In this document: one piece after another, positions 9,210-18,678 of the stretch | Numbering within the stretch: position 1 is the first letter of the stretch | How the letters are laid out: each line of letters begins with the position of its first letter | Assembly (NCBI RefSeq): GCF_000633595.2 | Contig: NZ_JIBU02000037.1 | Span: 1-37,980 of the forward strand | Origin: Clostridium drakei | GTDB lineage: Bacteria; Bacillota; Clostridia; Clostridiales; Clostridiaceae | DNA length: 37,980 nucleotides | Direction: 5' to 3' | Made by a program: the position numbers and the translations under genes | Notes under the pieces: generated by a model | What the model saw: only the letters and a program-made list of their open reading frames with translations | Database searches by the model: none | What the model was told of the DNA's origin: nothing

Positions 9210-11609
9210 TTGAAAATAGATGATTTAGTTTTGGAAAAGTTTAAAGATAGATTTATAATATTTGATGGTGCTATGGGAACCATGCTTCAAAAATCAGGAC
9301 TTAAAGTAGGTGATTTGCCTGAAACTTTAAATATAACAAATCCTGATATTATAAGAAATATTCATAAACAATATATTGATTCAGGTGCTGATATAATAAT
9401 TGCAAATACTTTTGGAGCGAATGAATTAAAGTACAGTTCTTCTAAGTATTCTATAGAAGAAGTAATTACTGCAGGAGTAAAAATTGCAAAGGAAGCAGCC
9501 CAAGATAAGCTTGTTGCTCTTGATGTAAGTTCTATTGGACAAATGATGGAACCTACAGGACCTTTAAGTTTTGAGGCAGCATATAATTTATTTAAAAAGC
9601 AGGTTGTTATTGGTGAAAAAGCAGGTGCAGATTTAATTTTAATAGAAACTATGTCTGATTTATATGAGACTAAGGCTGCAGTTCTTGCTGCAAAGGAAAA
9701 TAGTGACTTGCCAGTATTTTGTACTATGACTTTTCAGGATAATGGAAGAACACTAATGGGAACTGATCCTAAAACAATGGTATTCGTGTTAGAAGGTTTA
9801 GGAGTAGATGTTCTTGGAGTAAATTGTTCACTAGGCCCTAAAGAGCTTATGCCTATAGTAGAAGAAATACTAAAGTATGCATCAATACCTGTTATGGTTC
9901 AACCTAATGCTGGGCTTCCAAGATATGATGGAAAAAATACAGTATATGATATAACAGCAGATGAATTTGTGAAATACGTAAAAATTATGGTTGAAAAAGG
10001 GGTAAGAGTTTTAGGTGGTTGTTGTGGTACTAATCCAGAGTTCATAAAGAAACTATGTGAAGGCTTAAAAGATAGTAAGCCATTAAAAATAGAAGAAAAG
10101 AATTTTAGTGTAGTATGTTCTTCTACAGAAACTGTATTTTTAGGTGAAAAAGTTACAATAATAGGTGAGAGAATTAATCCTACAGGAAAATCAAAATATA
10201 AGGAAGAATTAAAAGAAAAAAGTGTTAATTATATTCAAACTCAAGCTGTAAAGCAAAAGGAAGAAGGAGCTCATATAATAGAACTAAATGTGGGACTTCC
10301 AGAAATTGATGAAAAAGAAATTATGATTAAGGCTGTAAAATCAGTACAAAAGGTAGTACAGCTTCCAATAACTATTGATAGTCCCAATGAAGAAGTACTA
10401 GAGGCTGGAGCTAGAATTTATAATGGAAAACCTATTATAAATTCTGTAAATGGAAAAACAGAAATAATGAAAAAAGTTTTTCCTGTGGTTAAAAAGTATG
10501 GAGGATGTGTAATTGGTTTAACTATAGATGAAAGTGGTATTCCAGATACAGCAGAAGGTAGATTTAAAATAGCAGAAAAAATAGTAAATACTGCAAAGGA
10601 GTATGGTATACATAAGAAAAATATAATAATAGACTGTCTTGCTTTAACAGCTTCAGCACAGCAAAAAGAAGTATTGGAAACAATAAAAGCTATAAAATTA
10701 GTTAAGGAAAAGTTAGAAGTTAAAACTGTACTAGGAGTAAGTAATGTATCTTTTGGGCTTCCAAGAAGAGAAATATTAAACAGAACGTTTTTGTCTATGG
10801 CACTTTATGCAGGATTAGATTTACCAATAATGAATATTGGAGACGAAGGAATGAAAGAAGTTATTTCTTCTTTTGAAGTTCTATCCAATATTGATAGAGA
10901 AGGTAAAAACTATGTAGAAAAGTATGGAACAAAGTTAGTAGACAAAAAAGAAGAAGCAGTAACAAATATTGAAAATATAAGTTCAATAAAAGATTTGAAA
11001 CAAATTATTGTAGATGGAATAGAAAAAGATGCTATTACCAGTACAGAAGTTTTATTAAAAACAAAAGAACCTTTAGAAGTTGTTAATTCTTATATTATTC
11101 CAGCATTAGATTATGTAGGAGAACAGTATGAAGAAAAAGAAATATTTTTACCACAGCTTATACAATCAGCTGAAACTGTAAAAAAATCTTTTGAAGTTAT
11201 AAAAAAGAAAATTGTTGAACAAGGTGAAGAAAGTATATCTAAAGGAAAAATTATTTTAGCAACTGTAAAAGGTGACATACATGATATAGGCAAAAATATT
11301 GTAAAAGTTCTTTTGGAGAACTATGGATTTGAAGTAATAGATTTAGGAAAAGATGTGGCTATTGAAAAAGTAGTTAATACAGCAAAGGAACATAATGTTA
11401 AGCTTGTAGGGTTGAGTGCACTCATGACTACTACAGTTGTTAATATGAAAAAGACTATAGAAGCTTTAAGAGAAAATAATTTACAATGTAAGGTTTTTGT
11501 GGGCGGAGCTGTTCTTAATGAACAATATGCAGAAATGATAGGAGCAGATTTTTATGCTAAAGATGCTAGAGAATCTGTAAGGATTGCAGAAGAAATTTTT
11601 CGTAATTAA
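9210..11609 (+). CDS. metH: Cobalamin-dependent methionine synthase, short form
   Basis: It moves a methyl group from methyltetrahydrofolate through cobalamin to homocysteine. Domains in order: homocysteine S-methyltransferase barrel (about 1-290, zinc ligands Cys206, Cys271, Cys272); pterin-binding barrel (about 310-560, opening with IIGERINPTG); helical cap (about 590-670); B12-binding domain (about 675-799) with DIHDIG (689-694), His691 being the lower cobalt ligand. At 799 residues it lacks the C-terminal SAM-dependent reactivation domain of the 1200-residue E. coli type, as is common in clostridia. Reactivation must come from another protein, not evident here. The start is TTG at 9210 with AAAGGGG nine bases upstream. 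It sits under its own SAM-I riboswitch. Confidence 0.95.
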   Translation: MKIDDLVLEKFKDRFIIFDGAMGTMLQKSGLKVGDLPETLNITNPDIIRNIHKQYIDSGADIIIANTFGANELKYSSSKYSIEEVITAGVKIAKEAAQDKLVALDVSSIGQMMEPTGPLSFEAAYNLFKKQVVIGEKAGADLILIETMSDLYETKAAVLAAKENSDLPVFCTMTFQDNGRTLMGTDPKTMVFVLEGLGVDVLGVNCSLGPKELMPIVEEILKYASIPVMVQPNAGLPRYDGKNTVYDITADEFVKYVKIMVEKGVRVLGGCCGTNPEFIKKLCEGLKDSKPLKIEEKNFSVVCSSTETVFLGEKVTIIGERINPTGKSKYKEELKEKSVNYIQTQAVKQKEEGAHIIELNVGLPEIDEKEIMIKAVKSVQKVVQLPITIDSPNEEVLEAGARIYNGKPIINSVNGKTEIMKKVFPVVKKYGGCVIGLTIDESGIPDTAEGRFKIAEKIVNTAKEYGIHKKNIIIDCLALTASAQQKEVLETIKAIKLVKEKLEVKTVLGVSNVSFGLPRREILNRTFLSMALYAGLDLPIMNIGDEGMKEVISSFEVLSNIDREGKNYVEKYGTKLVDKKEEAVTNIENISSIKDLKQIIVDGIEKDAITSTEVLLKTKEPLEVVNSYIIPALDYVGEQYEEKEIFLPQLIQSAETVKKSFEVIKKKIVEQGEESISKGKIILATVKGDIHDIGKNIVKVLLENYGFEVIDLGKDVAIEKVVNTAKEHNVKLVGLSALMTTTVVNMKKTIEALRENNLQCKVFVGGAVLNEQYAEMIGADFYAKDARESVRIAEEIFRN

Positions 11610-11694
11610 ATTCATTCTATAGAATATTTTTTATATATAGTATAAAATATATAAATAATGATGAATCTAATATAAAAGGAGGAAAGCGTGCGAT

Positions 11695-12414
11695 ATGAGT
11701 GACATAAATAGTGCAGCAGTGAAGGGCAATAAATATGTACCAGAAATAAAAGGTACCCTTAGAAGTCACATGATAAATATTCCTGAAGTAATAAGAAAGG
11801 CTAGTGGGATAAAGGTATTTGGTAAGAGGTTGAAATCATTTTTATTTACTACAGATATTGCTGTTATAAAAAATACTAATGCGGATGCTATAATGGCAGT
11901 ATATCCTTTTACACCTCAACCAGTAATAACAAAGGTATTAGTTGCAGCTTCAGATGTACCAGTATTTTGTGGTGTTGGCGGCGGTCTTACTATGGGTAAA
12001 AGAGTAGTTAACCTTGCACTAGATGCAGAATTTAAAGGGGCTATGGGAGTAGTAGTGAATAGTCCAACATCAAATGATGTTATCAAAGCAATGAGGGATA
12101 CGGTAGACATACCTATTATAGTTACAGTAGTTTCAGAATATGATGATATTCAAAAAAGAATAGAAGCAGGAACTACTATAATTAATGTGGCAGCAGGCAA
12201 GAAAAGTGCTGAAATCGTTAGAAAGATAAGAGAAAAATATGCTGAATTACCCATAATAGCTACTGGTGGAAGGAATGAAGAGAGTATAAACGAAACTATT
12301 AAGGCTGGTGCTAATGCTATTTCATATACTCCACCGACTACTTCAGAATTGTTTGCAGTAACAATGGAAAAATATAGAAATATGGCGATTGAACTTGATA
12401 AAAAACAAGATTAG
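11695..12414 (+). CDS. TIM-barrel protein of unknown function, downstream of metH
   Basis: The 239-residue product looks like a phosphate-binding TIM barrel. The late strands VPVFCGVGGGLTMG, IINVAAGKKS, LPIIATGGRNEESI and ANAISYTPP resemble the glycine-rich phosphate loops of HisA/HisF or NanE-like barrels. There is no signal peptide or membrane segment. Close clostridial relatives are, to my knowledge, annotated only vaguely (for example as hydrolases). It lies 85 bases after metH with its own AAAGGAGG site and no terminator between, so it is probably in the SAM-controlled transcript. A role in one-carbon or sulfur metabolism is inferred from position only. Confidence 0.75.
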   Translation: MSDINSAAVKGNKYVPEIKGTLRSHMINIPEVIRKASGIKVFGKRLKSFLFTTDIAVIKNTNADAIMAVYPFTPQPVITKVLVAASDVPVFCGVGGGLTMGKRVVNLALDAEFKGAMGVVVNSPTSNDVIKAMRDTVDIPIIVTVVSEYDDIQKRIEAGTTIINVAAGKKSAEIVRKIREKYAELPIIATGGRNEESINETIKAGANAISYTPPTTSELFAVTMEKYRNMAIELDKKQD

Positions 12415-12455
12415 TTATGATAAATGAGCTATCGAGAAGTGTATTAATTTTGTGT

Positions 12456-12517
12456 AAAAAAAGAAAGTCATGTATATAGAAAAATAAATTTTTCTATATA
12501 CATGACTTTCTTTTTTT
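12456..12517 (+). terminator. Strong terminator after the metH transcript
   Basis: A perfect 29-base-pair stem (12456-12484 with 12489-12517) with a TAAA loop. The stem ends in a run of A on one side and T on the other, so it could act in both directions. Confidence 0.95.
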
Positions 12518-12557
12518 AAGTGTTTGGAAAAAATATAAAAAAATTTTAAAAAATCTA

Positions 12558-12586
12558 TTGCAAAATAATAATTATTATTATATAAT
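12558..12586 (+). promoter_or_regulatory. Rubrerythrin promoter with palindromic operator in the spacer
   Basis: TTGCAA (12558-12563), 17 bases, then TATAAT (12581-12586). The spacer contains a perfect 16-base palindrome, AATAATAATTATTATT (12564-12579). Reverse rubrerythrins are established PerR targets in C. acetobutylicum, and this AT-rich palindrome resembles a PerR box. PerR binding here is inference. Confidence 0.6.
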
Positions 12587-12657
12587 AATAAATGTAGAGA
12601 AGATAAAAATAAAAATTTTAATAAAATAAAAATTATTTTGAATTGGAGGAATATGTA

Positions 12658-13203
12658 ATGAAAAAATTTGTTTGTTCAGTATGTGGATATGTTTATGAGG
12701 GAGAGGAAGCACCAGATGTATGTCCTCAATGTAAAGCTAAAAAAGATAAATTTGTTGAAAAAGTAGAAGGAGAAATGTCTTGGGCAGATGAACACAAAGT
12801 TGGCGTTGCTAAAGATGTAGATCCTGAAGTTATAGAAGGTCTTAGAGCTAATTTTACAGGAGAGTGTACTGAAGTTGGAATGTACTTAGCAATGAGCCGT
12901 CAAGCTGATAGAGAAGGCTTCCCAGAAATAGCTGAAGCTTATAAAAGAATAGCTTTTGAAGAAGCAGAACATGCATCAAAATTTGCAGAATTACTAGGTG
13001 AAGTTGTAACTTCTAGCACAAAGAAGAACTTAGAGATGAGAGTAGAAGCAGAACATGGTGCATGTCAAGGTAAAAAGGATTTAGCTACTTTAGCTAAAAA
13101 GTTAAACTATGATGCAATTCATGATACAGTTCATGAAATGTGTAAAGATGAAGCTAGACATGGATGTGCATTTAAAGGTCTATTAAATAGATATTTTAAA
13201 TAA
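12658..13203 (+). CDS. Reverse rubrerythrin (rubredoxin domain first)
   Basis: This 181-residue non-haem iron protein detoxifies peroxide, and oxygen, in anaerobes using electrons from NADH via rubredoxin-type carriers. An N-terminal rubredoxin-like iron site (Cys6, Cys9, Cys22, Cys25 in [12 protein letters not shown] and DVCPQC) precedes a ferritin-like four-helix di-iron domain with FEEAEH and MCKDEARH motifs. The order is opposite to classical rubrerythrin, which defines the reverse type. I chose the ATG at 12658; an upstream TTG at 12643 would put the GGAGG site inside the gene. It is monocistronic, with its own promoter and terminator. Confidence 0.92.
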   Translation: MKKFVCSVCGYVYEGEEAPDVCPQCKAKKDKFVEKVEGEMSWADEHKVGVAKDVDPEVIEGLRANFTGECTEVGMYLAMSRQADREGFPEIAEAYKRIAFEEAEHASKFAELLGEVVTSSTKKNLEMRVEAEHGACQGKKDLATLAKKLNYDAIHDTVHEMCKDEARHGCAFKGLLNRYFK

Positions 13204-13241
13204 GAGCATAAATTAATGCATATAAATTAAAATTGGATTAA

Positions 13242-13280
13242 AAATATCTGTATCTAAGATTGGATACAGGTATTTTTTTT
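13242..13280 (+). terminator. Terminator after rubrerythrin
   Basis: AAATATCTGTATC (13242-13254) pairs with GATACAGGTATTT (13263-13275), one G-U pair, followed by a T run. Confidence 0.9.
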
Positions 13281-13432
13281 ACTGATATTTATAAAATTAT
13301 TATAAATAAATAAAATTTTATGCAGAATATACAGAAAATAAATAGTTAAAATATTCACTATATTGGCATATAAATAACCTTAAAAAATACCAATATGAAG
13401 TCTCTACAAAACATTGGCATTAAAGAAAAAAC

Positions 13433-13462
13433 TTGATTTATCCAATAAGTTTATAGTACAAT
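13433..13462 (+). promoter_or_regulatory. Possible upstream promoter of the amino acid transporter
   Basis: TTGATT (13433-13438), 18 bases, TACAAT (13457-13462). It is weaker than the site at 13512-13540. The rest of the 13281-13590 gap is AT-rich with only a short ATATTGG/CCAATAT inverted pair near 13360-13396. Confidence 0.35.
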
Positions 13463-13511
13463 TTAAAATTGTAAATAAACATAATTTATAAAATTAAATA
13501 TTAAAAAAAAG

Positions 13512-13548
13512 TTGCATAATTATAATTATGGATGTATAATTATTATAT
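13512..13548 (+). promoter_or_regulatory. Transporter promoter with ARG-box-like operator
   Basis: TTGCAT (13512-13517), 17 bases, TATAAT (13535-13540). The perfect palindrome CATAATTATAATTATG (13515-13530) overlaps the -35 and the spacer. The half-site TG(C/T)ATAATTAT occurs at 13513 and again at 13533, 20 bases apart, close to the 21-base phasing of tandem ARG boxes. With argG and argH downstream, ArgR control is a reasonable inference, not shown. Confidence 0.5.
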
Positions 13549-13591
13549 TAATCTAAGGAGTAAAAAGTTTATTAGAAAAGGGGAGAGAAAA

Positions 13592-14419
13592 ATGAAAAGT
13601 TTAAAAAAAGCAGTAGTACTTATGCTATCAGTAATTTTCGTTGCTGCATTGTTTGCCGGATGCGGAAAGTCAAGCAGTGGTAAGAGTCAATCTCAGGGGG
13701 GAAATTCATTAGAAAAGATAAAAAAAGCAGGGGTATTAAAAGTAGGACTTGAGGATTCATTTCCTCCAATGGAGTTTAGAGACAAGCAAAATGAACTAAA
13801 AGGTTTCGATATAGATATGGCAAATGAAATAGGAAAAAAATTAGGGGTAAAAACTGAATTTGTATGTACTGATTTCAATGGAATAATTCTTGCACTTAAA
13901 TCAGGTAAGTTTGATACTATAATTTCAGGTTTAAGCATTACAGATGAAAGAAAAAAAGAAATATCATTTTCAGATCCATATGTAATGAATTCACAAATAA
14001 TAGTTGTTAAAAATGGAAATACTGTTGTAAAGAGTGCTAATGATTTAAAAGGCAAAACTGTGGGAGTAGGTCTGGGTACAACTAGTGAAAGTGTTGCAGC
14101 TAAAATGCAAGGATTAAAAGAAGTTAAAAAGTATGATAAAACTACAGAAGAACTTCAAGATTTATTAATAGGTAGAATTGATGCTGTTATAGTAGATGAG
14201 CCAGTAGGAAGATACTATATATCAGAAGCTGATAAAAAGGGTAAATATGAAGTTTTATCAGAAAAACTTACTAAAGAACCAATGGGCATAGGATTTAAAA
14301 ATGAAGATAAAGAATTAAAAGATGCAGTTCAAAAGGCAATTGATGAATTAAAGAAGGATGGAACTTTCTCTAAGCTTTCAGTAAAATGGTTTGGAACTGA
14401 TATATATAATGAAAAATAA
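13592..14419 (+). CDS. Polar amino acid ABC transporter, substrate-binding lipoprotein
   Basis: The 275-residue product is a family 3 solute-binding protein held on the outer membrane face by a lipid. The signal peptide ends in FAGC (Cys24), followed by a Ser/Gly-rich linker. The mature part shows LKVGLEDSFPPMEF, GFDIDMANEIGKKLG, the DERKKEISFSDPY hinge region and LKGKTVGVGLGTTSE, all typical of glutamine, arginine or cystine binders. The exact ligand cannot be read off. The operator and argGH neighbours favour a basic or arginine-related amino acid. I start at the ATG at 13592, preceded by AAAAGGGGAG, because the longer frame lacks a signal-peptide start. Confidence 0.88.
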   Translation: MKSLKKAVVLMLSVIFVAALFAGCGKSSSGKSQSQGGNSLEKIKKAGVLKVGLEDSFPPMEFRDKQNELKGFDIDMANEIGKKLGVKTEFVCTDFNGIILALKSGKFDTIISGLSITDERKKEISFSDPYVMNSQIIVVKNGNTVVKSANDLKGKTVGVGLGTTSESVAAKMQGLKEVKKYDKTTEELQDLLIGRIDAVIVDEPVGRYYISEADKKGKYEVLSEKLTKEPMGIGFKNEDKELKDAVQKAIDELKKDGTFSKLSVKWFGTDIYNEK

Positions 14420-14441
14420 AATTCATTTAATCAGAAATTAC

Positions 14442-14472
14442 AGGACAATGAGATTATTAATCTCATTATCCT
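14442..14472 (+). other. Intercistronic stem-loop after the binding protein
   Basis: AGGACAATGAGATT pairs with AATCTCATTATCCT (13 of 14) around an ATT loop. There is no T run. Such hairpins commonly stabilise the upstream mRNA so that binding protein exceeds membrane components; that role is inferred. Confidence 0.65.
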
Positions 14473-14503
14473 AAACTTAAAAAATTGAATTGGAGTGAAA
14501 GTA

Positions 14504-15151
14504 TTGGATACAGGAATTATAATAAAAGTATTACCCATCCTTTTAAAAGGAAGTGTAATGACAATAGAACTTACTGTTATTGCGCTAGTTGTAGGAACAA
14601 TGCTTGGAATATTTTTAGCACTTTTTAAACTTTCTAAGAATGTAGTGTTTAGAATAATATCAAGTTTTTATACATGGATATTTAGAGGAACTCCTCTACT
14701 TTTGCAGTTATTTTTCTTCTATTATGGTTTACCTTTCATGGGAGTTGAGTTAACACCTTTTTCCGCAGCAGCTATAGGATTAAGTTTAAACTGTGGTGCA
14801 TATATGGCAGAAATAATAAGAGGTGGAATTCAATCTATAGATAAAGGACAGTTTGAAGCTGCAAAAGCTTTAGGTTTCACTTATGCAGATACTATGAAAA
14901 AGATAATATTGCCACAAACTTTTAAGGTTATAATACCACCTGTAGGAAATGAGTTTATAGCATTATTAAAGGATACTTCATTGGTATCAACTATCGCTAT
15001 GGTAGAACTTATGAGATCTGCTCAACAGATATATGCAAGTACTTTTAGACCTATAGAGGTATTTTTCACAGCAGGTGTTTTATATCTTTTATTAACTACC
15101 ATATTTACAGGTGTATTTGGAGTATTTGAAAAGAAACTTTCTGTTTATTAA
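14504..15151 (+). CDS. Polar amino acid ABC transporter, permease
   Basis: This is a 215-residue inner-membrane permease of the HisM/GlnP type with about five hydrophobic segments. It carries the EAA-loop region (…GQFEAAKALGF…, about 121-131) that docks to the ATPase, and the family run FRGTPLLLQLFFFYYGLP. I prefer the TTG at 14504, eight bases after GGAG (14492-14495); the GTG at 14495 overlaps that site. It lies between the binding protein and the ATPase gene in one operon. Confidence 0.9.
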   Translation: MDTGIIIKVLPILLKGSVMTIELTVIALVVGTMLGIFLALFKLSKNVVFRIISSFYTWIFRGTPLLLQLFFFYYGLPFMGVELTPFSAAAIGLSLNCGAYMAEIIRGGIQSIDKGQFEAAKALGFTYADTMKKIILPQTFKVIIPPVGNEFIALLKDTSLVSTIAMVELMRSAQQIYASTFRPIEVFFTAGVLYLLLTTIFTGVFGVFEKKLSVY

Positions 15152-15169
15152 TAAAAAGGAGAAATTTTT

Positions 15170-15946
15170 ATGGAAAATATAGTTGGAAATAATTGTATAG
15201 ATTTTAATACTAAAGATCTTATGATAGAAGCTACAAATTTAACTAAAAAATTTAATGATTTAACTGTATTTGAAAATTTAAATGTTAATGTAAGAAAGGG
15301 AGAAGTTCTAGTTGTAATAGGACCTTCAGGATCAGGAAAAAGTACATTCTTAAGATGTCTCAATCATCTTGAAGAAATAACTGGTGGTAAAGTAGTTATA
15401 GAAGGTGAAGAACTAAATCCTAAAGATAAAAAGCTTATAAGAAAAATTACGACAAAGATGGGTATGGTTTTTCAAAACTTTAATTTATTTCCACATATGA
15501 CAGCTATGCAGAATGTAATGGAAGCACCAGTTGTAGTAAAAAAGGAAAATAAAAATGAAGTTTTAGAAATGGCTAAAAAACTTCTAGAAAAAGTTGGACT
15601 TTCAGATAAAATGGATTATTATCCTTCAAAGCTTTCAGGTGGACAGAAACAAAGAGTTGCTATAGCAAGAGCACTTGCTATGAACCCAGACATAATGCTT
15701 TTTGATGAACCTACATCTGCACTAGATCCTGAACTTGTTGGAGAGGTTTTAAATGTAATGAAGGATTTGGCAAAAGAAGGAATGACCATGGTAGTTGTAA
15801 CTCATGAAATGGGTTTTGCCAAGGAAGTTGCTGATAGGGTTATATTTATGGATGGTGGAAAAATTGTAGAACAAGGACCACCAGAACAGATATTTTCTCA
15901 TCCTAAAGAAGAAAGAACAAAGGCATTTTTGGAAAAAGTGCTCTAA
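15170..15946 (+). CDS. Polar amino acid ABC transporter, ATPase
   Basis: The 258-residue ATP-binding subunit energises uptake. It has Walker [10 protein letters not shown] (51-59), the Q-loop in [13 protein letters not shown], signature LSGGQKQR, Walker [15 protein letters not shown] and the switch histidine in VVVTHEMGF. An N-terminal lead of about 17 residues is longer than in usual GlnQ-type subunits of about 240. The alternative ATG at codon 18 has no ribosome site, whereas the chosen ATG has AAGGAG. Confidence 0.93.
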   Translation: MENIVGNNCIDFNTKDLMIEATNLTKKFNDLTVFENLNVNVRKGEVLVVIGPSGSGKSTFLRCLNHLEEITGGKVVIEGEELNPKDKKLIRKITTKMGMVFQNFNLFPHMTAMQNVMEAPVVVKKENKNEVLEMAKKLLEKVGLSDKMDYYPSKLSGGQKQRVAIARALAMNPDIMLFDEPTSALDPELVGEVLNVMKDLAKEGMTMVVVTHEMGFAKEVADRVIFMDGGKIVEQGPPEQIFSHPKEERTKAFLEKVL

Positions 15947-15957
15947 AAGATTGGTAT

Positions 15958-16005
15958 AAAATAAGTGTCAGCTACAAAAAATGCAGTTGACACTTATTTA
16001 TAAAA
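15958..16005 (+). terminator. Stem-loop between transporter and argG, probable terminator
   Basis: AAATAAGTGTCA (15958-15969) pairs with TGACACTTATTT (15988-15999). The T tail is weak, so some read-through into argGH is likely. I see no convincing separate argG promoter. A further small hairpin (ATTGAGA 16038-16044 with TCTCAAT 16065-16071) lies just before the argG ribosome site. Confidence 0.55.
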
Positions 16006-16094
16006 TTAAGTATTTGAAAAATAAAAATATAAAAAAGATTGAGACTATAGATGATATCATAAATTCTCAATTGGAAAGACGGAGGTATTTTTTT

Positions 16095-17300
16095 ATGAAA
16101 GATAAAGTTGTATTAGCGTATTCTGGTGGATTGGACACATCAATAATAATTCCTTGGCTTAAGGAAAACTATGATTTAGAGGTTATTGCAGCATGTATAA
16201 ATGTTGGCCAAGGTGATGATATGAAGGAAGTTGAAGCAAAAGCGTTAAGAACTGGAGCTTCAAAAGTATATATTGAAGATTTAATAGAAGAATTTATAAC
16301 TGATTATGTATTTAAAGGTATAAAAGCAGGAGCTTTATATGAAGAAAAGTATATGCTTGGAACTTCTTTTGCAAGACCATTAATGGCAAAAAGATTAGTT
16401 GAAATAGCACATGAAGAGGGAGCAAAATACATAGCACATGGCTGTACTGGAAAAGGAAATGATCAAGTACGTTTTGAAGTTGGTATAGCAGCTTTTGATC
16501 CTACAATAAAAGTAATCGCACCATGGAGAATATGGGATATAAAATCAAGAGAAGATGCTATAGATTATGCTAATGCTAAAGGGGTAGAAGTCCCAGTAAC
16601 TAAAGAAAAAATATATTCAAGAGACAAGAACTTATGGCATTTAAGTCATGAAGGTGGAGATTTAGAAGATCCTAAAAATGAACATAAGCAGGAAATGTAT
16701 CTTATGACAACTCCACCAGAGAAAGCAAAGGATGAAGTTACTTATGTAGAAATATATTTTGAACAAGGAATAGCTAAAAAATTAAATGGAAAAGAAATAG
16801 CTCCAGTTACATTGATAGAAACTTTAAATGAAATAGGTGGAGAAAATGGAATAGGAGTAATTGATATAATTGAAAATAGATTAGTAGGAATGAAATCAAG
16901 GGGTGTATATGAAACTCCAGGTGGAACAATTCTTTATGCAGCACATAAGGAACTTGAAAGATTGACCCTTGATAAAGCTACATTCCACTATAAACAAACA
17001 GTATCTCAAAAATATGGTGAATTAGTATATGATGGATTGTGGTTTAGTCCACTAAAAGAAGCTTTAGATGCTTTTGTAGATACTACTCAGAAAAATGTTA
17101 CAGGATCAGTAAAATTAAAATTATATAAAGGCAATATAATGATAGCAGGCATAGATGCACCTTATGCTCTTTATGATGAAGGTATTTCTTCCTTTGGAGC
17201 TAGTGAATTATATAGCCATAAGGATGCAGAAGGATTTATAAATTTATTTGGTCTACCAAGCAAAATACAAGCTATGACTAATAAGAAGAAGGAAAAGTAA
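16095..17300 (+). CDS. argG: Argininosuccinate synthase
   Basis: It joins citrulline and aspartate using ATP to make argininosuccinate, the next-to-last step of arginine synthesis. The 401-residue length matches the family. The N-type ATP pyrophosphatase loop [10 protein letters not shown] (8-17) opens the protein, and the [13 protein letters not shown] and [15 protein letters not shown] segments mark the citrulline and aspartate site. I start at ATG 16095 behind GGAGG; the frame is open upstream but has no site there. It is coupled to argH with a two-base gap. Confidence 0.97.
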   Translation: MKDKVVLAYSGGLDTSIIIPWLKENYDLEVIAACINVGQGDDMKEVEAKALRTGASKVYIEDLIEEFITDYVFKGIKAGALYEEKYMLGTSFARPLMAKRLVEIAHEEGAKYIAHGCTGKGNDQVRFEVGIAAFDPTIKVIAPWRIWDIKSREDAIDYANAKGVEVPVTKEKIYSRDKNLWHLSHEGGDLEDPKNEHKQEMYLMTTPPEKAKDEVTYVEIYFEQGIAKKLNGKEIAPVTLIETLNEIGGENGIGVIDIIENRLVGMKSRGVYETPGGTILYAAHKELERLTLDKATFHYKQTVSQKYGELVYDGLWFSPLKEALDAFVDTTQKNVTGSVKLKLYKGNIMIAGIDAPYALYDEGISSFGASELYSHKDAEGFINLFGLPSKIQAMTNKKKEK

Positions 17301-17302
17301 TT

Positions 17303-18619
17303 ATGAAACTTTGGGGTGGAAGATTTAAAAAAGCTGAAAACAAGCTCATGGAGGATTTTAACAGTTCTTTAGGGTTTGATAGAACTCTTTATTATGAAGA
17401 TATTCAGGGAAGTAAAGCACATGTTAAAATGCTTGCTAAATGTGGAATTTTAACACAAGAAGAATGCGAAAGCATAACAACAGGATTAAATTCCATACTT
17501 TCAGATATAGAAAATGATGTACTTCAAATAGAAGGTGAGTATGAAGATATTCATAGTTTTGTAGAAACTAATTTAATAGAAAGAATAGGTCAAGTAGGAA
17601 AGAAACTTCATACTTCAAGAAGCAGAAATGACCAGGTAGCTGTGGATTTAAGACTTTATGCAAAGAAAAAAGCTTTTGAAGTTATAGAAGATATAGATGC
17701 ACTTAGAGATGTAATAGTAAAAGTTGGAGAAGAAAATAATTATTTAATGCCAGGCTATACTCATCTTCAAAGAGCACAAGTAGTAACATTCAAACATCAT
17801 ATTATGGCTTATCATAATATGCTAACTAGAGATAAAAAGAGGGTGGAAAATGCCATAGAAATTATGGATGAAAGTCCACTTGGATGTTGTGCTTTAGCTG
17901 GAACTACCTACAATATAGATAGAAGTTTTACAGCTAAAGAATTAGGATTTAAAAAGCCAGTAGACAATTTCTTAGATGGAGTAAGTGATAGGGACTATGT
18001 TATAGAGCTTTTATCTTGTTTTTCTATAATGATGATGCACTTAAGCCGTTTAAGTGAAGAATTGATCCTCTGGAGTAGTAAAGAATTTGACTTTATTTCG
18101 ATAGATGATGAGTTTTCAACAGGAAGCAGTATCATGCCTCAAAAGAAAAACCCAGATGCTGCAGAATTGATAAGAGGCAAAACAGGGAGAGTATACGGAT
18201 CACTCATGGCACTGCTTACCACTATGAAAGGCATTCCCCTTGCCTATAATAAGGATATGCAGGAAGATAAAGAACAGTTTTTTAACTCCTTAGATACAGT
18301 ATTAAGCTGTTTAAAAATAATGAGAGGTATGCTCTCCTCAATAAAAATTAAAAAGGAAAATACTTTTAATGCAGTTAAAAAAGGATTTTTAAATGCAACA
18401 GAAGCAGCAGATTATCTTGTTAATAAGGGTATGGCATTTAGAGATGCTCATAAGGTAATAGGTGAAATAGTGCTTTATTGTGAAGAAAAAGATAAAGCAA
18501 TAGAAGATATTTCTTTAGAAGAATTGAAAAAATTTAGCGATCTATTTCAACATGATGTGTATGAGTTCATAGATTACAAGAATACTTTAAGTAGGGGAAT
18601 AAAAACAGAATTAAAATAG
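17303..18619 (+). CDS. argH: Argininosuccinate lyase
   Basis: It cleaves argininosuccinate to arginine and fumarate. The 438-residue member of the fumarase/aspartase superfamily shows the family opening KLWGGRF, HTSRSRNDQVA, GYTHLQRAQ, and the catalytic-loop signature SSIMPQKKNP (275-284). It starts two bases after argG stops, so the two are translated from one mRNA; AAGGA lies inside the end of argG. It is slightly shorter than the usual 455-465 at the C terminus. Confidence 0.97.
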   Translation: MKLWGGRFKKAENKLMEDFNSSLGFDRTLYYEDIQGSKAHVKMLAKCGILTQEECESITTGLNSILSDIENDVLQIEGEYEDIHSFVETNLIERIGQVGKKLHTSRSRNDQVAVDLRLYAKKKAFEVIEDIDALRDVIVKVGEENNYLMPGYTHLQRAQVVTFKHHIMAYHNMLTRDKKRVENAIEIMDESPLGCCALAGTTYNIDRSFTAKELGFKKPVDNFLDGVSDRDYVIELLSCFSIMMMHLSRLSEELILWSSKEFDFISIDDEFSTGSSIMPQKKNPDAAELIRGKTGRVYGSLMALLTTMKGIPLAYNKDMQEDKEQFFNSLDTVLSCLKIMRGMLSSIKIKKENTFNAVKKGFLNATEAADYLVNKGMAFRDAHKVIGEIVLYCEEKDKAIEDISLEELKKFSDLFQHDVYEFIDYKNTLSRGIKTELK

Positions 18620-18637
18620 TATTTAAAAAGGTTAAAG

Positions 18638-18673
18638 TAAAAAAAGTAGGTAGAAATTTTCTATCTACTTTTT
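18638..18673. terminator. Bidirectional terminator between argH and the DUF378 gene
   Basis: The run AAAAAGTAG-GTAGAA pairs with TTCTA-TCTACTTTTT with one wobble or mismatch. A and T runs on either side serve both convergent genes. Confidence 0.85.
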
Positions 18674-18678
18674 TAAAA

